From an uncultured Prevotellaceae bacterium (GTDB taxonomy: Bacteria; Bacteroidota; Bacteroidia; Bacteroidales; Muribaculaceae), in assembly GCA_900318065.1 (NCBI GenBank), contig ONIY01000043.1, positions 1 to 35,865 on the forward strand: a stretch of DNA of 35,865 bases, in the 5' to 3' direction. The position numbers and the translations under genes are program-made. Below, piece by piece: positions 25,535 to 32,339 of this stretch; position 1 is the first letter of the stretch, and each line of letters starts with the position of its first letter. The notes beneath the pieces are model-generated. The model worked only from the letters and a program-made list of their open reading frames with translations. It did not search any database and was not told the origin of the DNA.

Positions 25535-27646
25535 ATGACCAAGAAAAACATCCTACTGCTGCCTATGCTCATGATGTTGAGCGCCTTCACCGCAGGGGCT
25601 CTCGACATCCCTCAAGGCACATTCTATTTCGACAATTCGCTCACGAAATACACGGTGGTGAAATTTGTCTTTGGCAGTTACTCTAACCCCGAGAGCTATG
25701 TCATGAGCATGACCCATGAAGACGATGACCTGTGGAGCATCACCATCCCCGAGACGGTGACGGGGATGTACCGCTATTGCTTTGCCGAGACGTCGCTCGC
25801 CGATGGCATGTACAACGAGACGTTCCCCGACCTCAAGGACCGCATCAGCAACACGCTGGGCGAGAAACGCACCACCACTTGCGAACTCTCTATCCCCGTG
25901 GGGTGGGTGTTCACGCCCACCAGTGGCAGCAACTGGGCGACGGGCATGTGGGTGAAGCCGGGCGACGCCATGTCCTACTCGGGCACGCTGCCGGTGATGT
26001 TTATCAACACCGAGGGCGCTGTGCCCATTACCTCTAAGGAGGAATATGTCTATGCCGACTATTACGTTGACAATATGGGCATTGAAGGCATCGAGAATGT
26101 GGGGTCGCAGGATGCGCCGCAGCTCATGGAGATACGCGGGCGGGGCAACTACACCTGGAGCGACTTTGACAAGAAGCCTTACCGCATCAAGCTCGACCAG
26201 AAGACACCGTTGCTGGGCATGAAGCGCAACAAGCACTTCGCTCTGCTGGCGCACCCCGACGACAAACTGGGATTCCTGCGCAACACGGTGGGTTTTGAGC
26301 TAAGCAGGCGGCTGGGGCTGGCCTGGACACCGGCGCAGCAACCAGTGGAGGTGGTGCTAAACGGTGACTATCTGGGGCTTTACATGCTCACCGAGATAAT
26401 TCGCGTGGAGCCCGACCGCGTCAACATCACCGAGCAGGCCAACTATGAGACTAACCGCTTTCTCATCACCGGCGGATGGCTGGTGGAGATTGACAACTAT
26501 CTGGAAGAGGAGCAGGTTCGCACCGTGGAGGGCAACGGCAACAGCATATGGTCGACCTACAAGTCGCCTGAGTTGCTTAGCGATGAGCAGCGCACCTACC
26601 TCACCGGGCTTATCAATACTGCCAACGCCGCCATCTATGTGAGCGACAAGACCAACAACAGCTGGGAGAAATATATCGACCCCGATACCCTCGCATGCTT
26701 CTACCTCACGCAGGAGTTGCTCGACGACACCGAGTCGTTCCACGGCAGCTGCTATTGGCACAAGGAGAACGGCGACAGCACCAAGATTATGTTTGGGCCC
26801 GTGTGGGACTTTGGCAATGCCTTCCACCGCACTCCCAACCGCTTTATCTATGACCAGCCCGCATTCACGCAGACGTGGATTGGCGAGATTGCCAAGTTCC
26901 CTCATTTCCAGGAAATTGTGCTCAAGCACTGGAACCGCTATGTGCGCATTCACCACAAGTCGATGGACGAGTTCATAGATGATTTTATTGGCAAGATTTA
27001 CTATGCCGCGATGAGTGATGCGGCACGGTGGCCGCAATATGGCAACCCCGACATTCTCAACGACCGCGACACTTTCAAGAGCTACTTCCACAGCAAGTAC
27101 TCATGGCTCGCGAGCCAGTGGGGTGAGCCCAGCGACGTGCCAGGCGACGTGAACCTCGATGGCAGCGTCAACGCAGCCGATGTCACTCTGCTCTACGACA
27201 TCCTGCTGGGCGGGATGCCACTCGACGACGAACTCTCCATCCTTGCCGACGTCAACCACGACGGCAGCGTCACGTCGGCCGACGTGACTACGCTCTACGA
27301 CATCATCCTGGGATTTTATGTGCCCGAGACTGGCATAGTGATAAATGTGCAGTGCGACATTCAGCCACACCTATATTCGTGGACCTACTTCGACGGTGTG
27401 AACGTAATACTAAACGGCGACTGGCCCGGGGCAACGATGACCGAGACGCGCACCACCAGCGACGGCACTGTGTGGTGGACGAAGCGCTTTGACACCGACT
27501 ATGATTCCATCAACATAATCTTCAATGCCGGAAATAGCCAGCATCAAACCACCAACATCGAAGGCCTCACCACAGGCAACCACTACTTCATCTACGACGG
27601 CAACAAAACCTACCACGACGTCACCTCACAATACAGCAACGAGTGA
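25535..27646 (+). CDS. Secreted CotH-kinase family protein with dockerin and starch-binding-like module
   Basis: A 703-residue protein with signal peptide MTKKNILLLPMLMMLSAFTAG. An N-terminal beta domain (25-130) is followed by a CotH kinase domain at about 150-520: MEIRGRGNYTWSDFDKKPYR, GLYMLTEIIRVEPDRVNI and MFGPVWDFGNAF, the last holding the metal-binding Asp. A dockerin-like pair lies at 535-593 (GDVNLDGSVNAADVTLLYDI, ADVNHDGSVTSADVTTLYDI). Residues 597-703 resemble CBM26-type starch-binding modules (VNVILNGDWPG, then WWTKRFDT), and similar modules occur in the amylase downstream. CotH proteins are ATP-using protein kinases in spore coats; the role in Bacteroidales, outside the cytoplasm, is unknown. 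Possible substrates are partner proteins on the surface. Confidence 0.88.
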   Translation: MTKKNILLLPMLMMLSAFTAGALDIPQGTFYFDNSLTKYTVVKFVFGSYSNPESYVMSMTHEDDDLWSITIPETVTGMYRYCFAETSLADGMYNETFPDLKDRISNTLGEKRTTTCELSIPVGWVFTPTSGSNWATGMWVKPGDAMSYSGTLPVMFINTEGAVPITSKEEYVYADYYVDNMGIEGIENVGSQDAPQLMEIRGRGNYTWSDFDKKPYRIKLDQKTPLLGMKRNKHFALLAHPDDKLGFLRNTVGFELSRRLGLAWTPAQQPVEVVLNGDYLGLYMLTEIIRVEPDRVNITEQANYETNRFLITGGWLVEIDNYLEEEQVRTVEGNGNSIWSTYKSPELLSDEQRTYLTGLINTANAAIYVSDKTNNSWEKYIDPDTLACFYLTQELLDDTESFHGSCYWHKENGDSTKIMFGPVWDFGNAFHRTPNRFIYDQPAFTQTWIGEIAKFPHFQEIVLKHWNRYVRIHHKSMDEFIDDFIGKIYYAAMSDAARWPQYGNPDILNDRDTFKSYFHSKYSWLASQWGEPSDVPGDVNLDGSVNAADVTLLYDILLGGMPLDDELSILADVNHDGSVTSADVTTLYDIILGFYVPETGIVINVQCDIQPHLYSWTYFDGVNVILNGDWPGATMTETRTTSDGTVWWTKRFDTDYDSINIIFNAGNSQHQTTNIEGLTTGNHYFIYDGNKTYHDVTSQYSNE

Positions 27647-27674
27647 TCCCCGCCCCGTGCGGGAACGGAGAAAA

Positions 27675-27928
27675 CTGCGTCAATGTAGGGACAACGCGTG
27701 CGTTGTCCGAAACCAGCGAACCCGCTGATTGCCAGACGCGTCTACCCCTGGCGAGGGTGTTGCAAAAGGCTGAAAACTGCGTCAATGTAGGGACAACGCG
27801 TGCGTTGTCCGAAACCAGCGAACCCCGCTGATTGCCAGACGCTTCTACCCCTGGCGAGGGTGTTGCAAAAGGCTGAGAACTGCGTCAATGTAGGGACAAC
27901 GCGTGCGTTGTCCGAAACCAGCGAACCC
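27675..27928. repeat. Three tandem REP-like units (102-103 bp) with GTAG-palindrome cores
   Basis: Two complete and one partial repeat begin at 27675, 27777 and 27880. Each core (27685-27709, 27787-27811, 27890-27914) is GTAG followed by a perfect hairpin, arms GGACAACGC and GCGTTGTCC with a 2-nt centre. The flanks between cores are also nearly identical. It sits between convergent genes. GTAG plus a palindrome is the classic form of REP elements mobilised by RAYT-type Y1 transposases. No such transposase is in the window. Confidence 0.9.
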
Positions 27929-27933
27929 CCTTC

Positions 27934-27966
27934 TGCCCTTCGGGCACCTCCCCTAGCTTAGGGGAG
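27934..27966. repeat. Two C/G-rich hairpins at the end of the REP block
   Basis: TGCCC-TTC-GGGCA (27934-27946) is followed by CTCCCCTA-GCT-TAGGGGAG (27948-27966, perfect 8-bp stem). The second resembles the hairpin at 35789-35809 in layout. It may also act as a terminator for the minus- or plus-strand gene, but has no strong T run. Confidence 0.65.
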
Positions 27967-28016
27967 GAGTTGTCACAATATTCGCCCCATTAGCTGTTTC
28001 TCCGGGGAGTGAGTAG

Positions 28017-28922
28017 TTACCGGCCGCTTGCTTTGAGGATTTCGGGCCTGTACTCGAAGTGCATGGTGTCGTAGTGATACCAGCGTCCACCCCAGATGAA
28101 GCCGTGCTTCTCAAATATCTCCACTATCTCGTGGGGATACTTGTTGCGGTAGGCGATGTTGGCGTTCTCGTTGGTTGACTGATTGCGCCAGTAGTCGCTG
28201 TATTTCACGCCAATGTCGATAGTCATGCCATAGGAGTGCGCGCTCTGGCGCTTTGCCCCGCGCACGGGACGCCAGTAGAACGCCCCCGACTGTGCCAGAT
28301 ATTTGTGCAGCTCGGGGTGCTTCTCAAGCTCGGCAACCACTTTCTCGAGCTGCTTGTTGGCACCATTGACGGTAGTGAATTTCACCGTCTTGATGTTCTT
28401 GTTCACTCCGCCCTTGTTGGTAGCGGCACCAAATGGCCAGCGCACAGCCACGAGCTTGCTGCTCACCGCCTTAGCACTGTTGCCATACATCTTCTTGAAC
28501 AGCTCCTCGCAGCGACTCCTGCCGGCGTCCTGCATCTTGCCCGGTGTCCACGAGTCGAGGTCGTACTTGAAGGCAAACATGTCCTCGGGGTCGGCATCGT
28601 CGAGCAGCTCTACAAACGACTTCTTGCGGCCGTCGTCGTAGACGATCGTCGAGCCGTCGCTCATCAGCAGGCGGCCGTCCTTGTAGCCTTTCACAAAGGT
28701 GGGGTAGACCTCCATGAGAATGCGGGCACCCTGGGGGATGGAGCCGTCCTGCGCTGCCTGGGGCGTGTCGAGGCTGTCGCTGCTGGTTCTCACGGCCACC
28801 GCTTGCGCTTTCTCGCTCGAGGTGGCATTGGCGTTCTTGCACGACGTCATCGACGGTGCAATGCAACAAATCATTGCTGCAAGCATAACGCCTGCAGCAA
28901 TGGTTCTAAAACTATATTTCAT
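28017..28922 (-). CDS. M15 family peptidase lipoprotein (peptidoglycan L-Ala-D-Glu or D,D-type)
   Basis: A 301-residue lipoprotein, signal peptide with lipobox ending at C28 (SMTSC). The C-terminal 120 residues are an M15 zinc peptidase: QSAHSYGMTIDIG gives H229 and D236, and YHYDTMHFEYRPE gives H288. These are the three metal ligands of the VanY/endolysin-like family. The N-terminal 150 residues are family-specific and carry an unusual run of SDGSTIVYDDG. A role in trimming stem peptides at the envelope is likely. The gene is 21 bp downstream of the YARHG gene on the same strand, and the pair forms an operon. Confidence 0.92.
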   Translation of the reverse strand: MKYSFRTIAAGVMLAAMICCIAPSMTSCKNANATSSEKAQAVAVRTSSDSLDTPQAAQDGSIPQGARILMEVYPTFVKGYKDGRLLMSDGSTIVYDDGRKKSFVELLDDADPEDMFAFKYDLDSWTPGKMQDAGRSRCEELFKKMYGNSAKAVSSKLVAVRWPFGAATNKGGVNKNIKTVKFTTVNGANKQLEKVVAELEKHPELHKYLAQSGAFYWRPVRGAKRQSAHSYGMTIDIGVKYSDYWRNQSTNENANIAYRNKYPHEIVEIFEKHGFIWGGRWYHYDTMHFEYRPEILKASGR

Positions 28923-28943
28923 GCGTAGTGTAATCTTAACAGG

Positions 28944-29348
28944 TTAATGGTCATACTGTTTCAGGAAGTTGATATTGGCGTTCTCGTAGCGGTTGAACGC
29001 GCTGCTGGGCACCGTCGAGCGCCATCCGCGATACCACCACTGGCTGTTGAAGTAGGCACGCAGGTTAGAGTCCTTGAAAATGTAGCCATGGCGGGCATAG
29101 ATAGAGTTCTTGAGCACGCGAATTTGTCCGGCATCGAGATATTTGATGTCGTTCCATGTGGCATAGCGCTGGCCCAGCCAGTCATACTGTGTTCCCCACA
29201 CGGTGCTGCTCGACGAAGTGCGGGTTTTCTTCTTGCTCTTGGTGGTGCTGTAGCGGCGTGGAATTGAAGGCTGAGCAATCACCTGAGTGGCCATCGCGCC
29301 CAGGAAAAGCATCACTATTAATGCACTGATCTTCTTGTTTAGTCTCAT
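28944..29348 (-). CDS. Secreted YARHG domain protein
   Basis: A 134-residue secreted protein with signal peptide MRLNKKISALIVMLFLGAMA. After a Ser/Lys/Thr-rich linker the domain reads NSIYARHGYIFKDSNLRAYF, the defining YARHG motif, followed by aromatic SQWWYRGW. YARHG domains occur in extracellular bacterial proteins next to cell-wall enzymes; their ligand is not known. The ATG at 29348 is chosen because it fits the signal peptide and a strong promoter at 29399-29430. It probably forms an operon with the M15 peptidase, suggesting an envelope role. Confidence 0.9.
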   Translation of the reverse strand: MRLNKKISALIVMLFLGAMATQVIAQPSIPRRYSTTKSKKKTRTSSSSTVWGTQYDWLGQRYATWNDIKYLDAGQIRVLKNSIYARHGYIFKDSNLRAYFNSQWWYRGWRSTVPSSAFNRYENANINFLKQYDH

Positions 29349-29398
29349 AATAATTATGGTTTTAAAGGATTTTGAGTAAAATTGTTTATTTTCGTTTG

Positions 29399-29430
29399 CA
29401 AATGTAAGCAATTTATTCTAAAATCGCAAA
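29399..29430 (-). promoter_or_regulatory. Promoter of the YARHG-M15 operon
   Basis: On the minus strand TTTG (29427-29430), 20 bp, TACATTTG (29399-29406), a full match to the Bacteroidetes pattern. Leader of about 45 nt to the ATG at 29348. Confidence 0.72.
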
Positions 29431-29562
29431 TAAATGACATCTTTTTTCTTAAAACACCAAAAAAACTCTCCAATAAAATAAATCACCGTTTTTATAGTTT
29501 AAATAATAGAGACTTAAGCAGGCTCTAACGTGATATTTACATCAACTATCAACAAGAAAATT

Positions 29563-30768
29563 ATGAAACGATATATCCAAGTGCTGATAATGGCTGCTGC
29601 GGTGGCGATTGCTCCTGCCCATGCCGCCACAGTAGAGAACAATTTCTTCAAACTCACTACCCCCGACGACAGTTGGTTCCTCACCAACGACGACGCGCTG
29701 CGCCCCTATGGCGCGAGGGTCGACATCGCCCGCATGGATGCCCGTGGCGCAACGCTCGAGCTGGCGAGGATCGACTACATCGAGGGGGCGTTCGACCCCA
29801 GGCTCTACCTCACCCATCAGGTGGTGGAGAAGAAGGACGTCTTCTGCCGCGCAGCGACTAATATCACTGCCATCTACGACTCCTATCTCGCTGGCCGTGA
29901 GTGCCCTTGCGTGCAGTTCAACAAGCGCTCCAACGGCTACGACTACCAGTGCGAGGCGATGGCCTACAACGTGGGCTATGGCACCTGCATGGTGATAATG
30001 GCGCACCGCGCTGGCACGCCCAGCCTTGTGGCTCGCATCATCGACGGGATAACCTTTAAGGTCGACACAGCCACGCTCACCACAAGCGCACAGATGGTGG
30101 CGGCGGCTCAGCGCGTGGTCGCCAAGCATCACCTGCCCATTGGCAACAACGAGCACCTGAGCGGGGTGGAGATGAGCAAGGACTCGTCGACGGTAACGCT
30201 CACGGTCACTGTGCCTTACATCACCAAGGAGAACGTCAACGTGCCAGTCTTTGTCACCACCAAGCGCGACGCTTGGTTCAAGCAGGCGCCCGAGGCGCTC
30301 AAGTTCAACCTGCTGCTGGCTGCCATCACACGCGAGCGCAAGAGTCTGCGATATCTCTATGTCGACACCAAGGGCAAGGAAATAGGCACGCTGCTCATCG
30401 TGCCCGAGGAGTATGACATGGTCACCAGCGAGGAGGCGATACGTGCACAGCAAGAGGCGCAGGAGGCGGCAAGACGCGCTCAGGAAGAGGCCCGGCGAGC
30501 CCAGGAAGAAGCCACCAAGCGCGCCCAGGAAGAGGAGGCTGCTAGGAAGGCGCAAGAGGCGGCAGCCAAGCTGGAGCAGGAGAAGGCTGCCGCACAAGAG
30601 GCTGCAAGGGCTAGCGCTCCCACCACCCACGTGGTGAAACCCGGCGACACGCTCACCAAGATTGCCTCCACCTATGGCGTGACAATAGGCGAAATAAAAC
30701 AAACCAACTCCATGAAAAACGACCGAATCCAGATAGGACAAAAACTCACTATCCCAGCAAGAAAGTAA
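29563..30768 (+). CDS. Secreted LysM protein with Ala/Glu/Gln coiled-coil linker
   Basis: A 401-residue secreted protein with signal peptide MKRYIQVLIMAAAVAIAPAHA. Residues 25-285 form a domain I do not recognise. Residues 290-350 are a long Gln/Glu/Ala/Arg-rich helix with repeated QEEARRA and QEEAA-type units, probably a rod or coiled coil spanning the periplasm. Residues 355-401 form one LysM domain (HVVKPGDTLTKIASTYGVTI) that binds the glycan of peptidoglycan. The ATG at 29563 precedes the signal peptide; an in-frame GTG at 29530 is less likely. Divergent from the YARHG gene, with which it shares envelope context. Confidence 0.88.
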   Translation: MKRYIQVLIMAAAVAIAPAHAATVENNFFKLTTPDDSWFLTNDDALRPYGARVDIARMDARGATLELARIDYIEGAFDPRLYLTHQVVEKKDVFCRAATNITAIYDSYLAGRECPCVQFNKRSNGYDYQCEAMAYNVGYGTCMVIMAHRAGTPSLVARIIDGITFKVDTATLTTSAQMVAAAQRVVAKHHLPIGNNEHLSGVEMSKDSSTVTLTVTVPYITKENVNVPVFVTTKRDAWFKQAPEALKFNLLLAAITRERKSLRYLYVDTKGKEIGTLLIVPEEYDMVTSEEAIRAQQEAQEAARRAQEEARRAQEEATKRAQEEEAARKAQEAAAKLEQEKAAAQEAARASAPTTHVVKPGDTLTKIASTYGVTIGEIKQTNSMKNDRIQIGQKLTIPARK

Positions 30769-30824
30769 CGGCGAAAAGTGGATTATTTGGTGTCCGATAA
30801 AAGTCCGTTAGGACTGGTTAGGGC

Positions 30825-31000
30825 TTAGGCAGGGGTAGAGTGCGAAGCACGGACCCCCTGTTTAATGTCCCCCCCAAAAAAAAGTAGCCCCATAGGGGCG
30901 ACAGATAAAAGTTGACAATCAACCTGTCGCCCCGATGGGGCTATTGACAGAGATGTGCTAATAATGCAGGGGTTCCGCCTGCGGCTTCACCCCTGCCTAA
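30825..31000. repeat. Nested palindrome block (REP/BIME-like)
   Basis: The outer arms TTAGGCAGGGGT (30825-30836) and ACCCCTGCCTAA (30989-31000) are perfect 12-bp complements. The inner arms at 30885-30904 and 30924-30943 pair over 20 bp with one mismatch. Each inner arm is itself a hairpin of the type AGCCCC-AT-A-GGGGC, and the left begins GTAG. The string CCCCCCCAAAAAAAA at 30869-30883 resembles one at 35734-35747. Together with flanking bases, it fills most of the gap between the LysM and amylase genes. Confidence 0.85.
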
Positions 31001-31061
31001 ACCCAGTGCCAGCCCTAAGGGCTTTTCCGTCACTTTGCTTCCATAAACTATCAACCCATTT

Positions 31062-31077
31062 GTGCAAACGTTTGCGC
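31062..31077. promoter_or_regulatory. LacI-type palindromic operator upstream of the amylase
   Basis: GTGCAAACGTTTGCGC contains a perfect 12-bp palindrome GCAAACGTTTGC (31064-31075) centred on CG, typical of LacI/GalR-family operators. It lies about 55 bp upstream of the -7 box and 147 bp before the amylase start codon. Control by a maltose- or starch-sensing LacI regulator is inferred; no such gene is in the window. Confidence 0.65.
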
Positions 31078-31130
31078 TATTTTTTTTAAATTGAGGTAAT
31101 AAAATATTATAATTAATTATATAATTATAT

Positions 31131-31138
31131 TATTTTTG
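31131..31138 (+). promoter_or_regulatory. Possible amylase -7 element
   Basis: TATTTTTG matches TAnnTTTG. No TTTG lies at the proper upstream distance, but the surrounding DNA is extremely AT-rich. The leader would be about 80 nt. Confidence 0.45.
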
Positions 31139-31223
31139 TAAGATTGATAGGTAGTATCCTTACATTTCGTTAGCGCCAAGATTTTGCTAACTCATAAACA
31201 TATAACCATAAAATATAAACGAC

Positions 31224-32339
31224 ATGAAAAAGATTTACATTACTATCGCAATGGCATTACTGCTGCCGCTGACAACCCTCGCACAAGGATGGCCAGCAAA
31301 CTATGGCGGAGTAATGCTGCAAGGATTCTTTTGGGATAGCTATAAGCCCCAGTGGGATGGCTACGAGACACTTAACTGTCCCCATGGCGACCAATACACA
31401 TGGGCAACCATGTATGGTGCTGATTGGGGAGATAATGACCACTGGGAGGTGCCCATCACCACGTGGAACAGTCTTATGGCGCACAAAGATGAAATAACTC
31501 CTTACATCGACATCATCTGGTTGCCACAATCGGGTTCTACAGTTTGCCCTCCAACAACACCCTTCCCCGAAACCGAAGAATCGAAACCCAATTGGGATGG
31601 CAGTCGCCATTATGTAGATCGTGCTTGGAGGCATGATCAAGGAGGAAACTATAGAACGTATGTTGGTAACGATATCACCAACCCCGACTGTATGGGCTTT
31701 GTGCCAGTATTTTACTTCCACCATGGACTTTGCAAAAATCCAGATGGATCAGACTGGACTTATAACTATAATCATGACAACACCACAACAACCTACACCC
31801 CGTTCTCTTACTTTGGTACAGAGCAAGAGTTGCGAAATCTTATCTCAGCCTTTAAGGCCGATGGTACAGGTGCTATTGAAGATGTTGTAGCCAACCACCG
31901 CGGTGGCTTGGGAACATGGAGTGGTGACGATAAGTCAATTGATTTCCCAACAGAGTGGTATAAAGGTACATATTGCCCTCAAGGAAAATTTATCTCATGG
32001 GATAAATATGATGTTTGCATCGATGATGAAAGTGGAAAAGGCGCTGGAAACCCCGACTGCGGTGGAGATAATGGCAAGGGAAAGTGGGCACGCGACATTG
32101 ACCACCACAGCCCTACCACACGGGCTAAGGTCATCAAGTTCCTCGACTACTTGAAGAACGACCTGGGCTATGTGGGTTTCCGCTACGACTACGCAATGGG
32201 CTTCGAAGAGAAGCACTTTGCCGAGGACCCACTTTCAGCGTGGGTGAATACTGGGGCTCGCAAGATAATATTTCTTCTTGGGTACATAACACCTACGAGG
32301 AAGGAACTTATCAGAGCGCTGCCTTCGACTTCCCACTGA
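31224..32339 (+). CDS. GH13 alpha-amylase, N-terminal fragment (frameshifted)
   Basis: Signal peptide MKKIYITIAMALLLPLTTLAQ, then the GH13 (beta/alpha)8 barrel start GGVMLQGFFWDSY. Conserved region I is DVVANH (residues 220-225) and region II is GFRYDYAMGF with nucleophile D322. After about residue 335 the frame loses all resemblance to amylases (SAWVNTGARKIIFLLGYITP) and ends at 32339. The general acid and region IV lie in another frame downstream, so this is the 5' part of one gene of about 1471 codons. The coding DNA is more AT-rich than that of most neighbours, as in aqpZ, which may reflect high expression or later acquisition. Starch or glycogen hydrolysis outside the cell is the expected role. 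Confidence 0.9.
   Translation: MKKIYITIAMALLLPLTTLAQGWPANYGGVMLQGFFWDSYKPQWDGYETLNCPHGDQYTWATMYGADWGDNDHWEVPITTWNSLMAHKDEITPYIDIIWLPQSGSTVCPPTTPFPETEESKPNWDGSRHYVDRAWRHDQGGNYRTYVGNDITNPDCMGFVPVFYFHHGLCKNPDGSDWTYNYNHDNTTTTYTPFSYFGTEQELRNLISAFKADGTGAIEDVVANHRGGLGTWSGDDKSIDFPTEWYKGTYCPQGKFISWDKYDVCIDDESGKGAGNPDCGGDNGKGKWARDIDHHSPTTRAKVIKFLDYLKNDLGYVGFRYDYAMGFEEKHFAEDPLSAWVNTGARKIIFLLGYITPTRKELIRALPSTSH
32228..32230 (+). other. Frameshift site in the amylase gene (CCC run)
   Basis: One extra C in this CCC run would join the frames into FAEDPTFSVGEYWG, which includes the general acid E342 of region III in its usual GEYW context. The shift lies within a few codons of here. Nothing else in the two reading frames looks damaged. 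Confidence 0.8.

Noticed and set aside
27643-27831. Small plus-strand gene inside the REP block
   Set aside because: The open frame is made of the repeat itself and repeats its own peptide; no ribosome-binding or start context.
27675-27928. CRISPR array at the 102-bp repeats
   Set aside because: The sequence between the palindromes is itself repeated rather than unique, and there are no cas genes.
29542-30741. Long open frame (399 codons) antisense to the LysM protein gene
   Set aside because: The product would be a low-complexity Leu/Gly/Val/His-rich chain with no domain. The plus-strand gene has a signal peptide and LysM.
32220-32290. Programmed ribosomal frameshift in the amylase
   Set aside because: No slippery heptamer, stop-codon context or downstream stem typical of programmed shifting is seen at the junction. 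A one-base indel is simpler.
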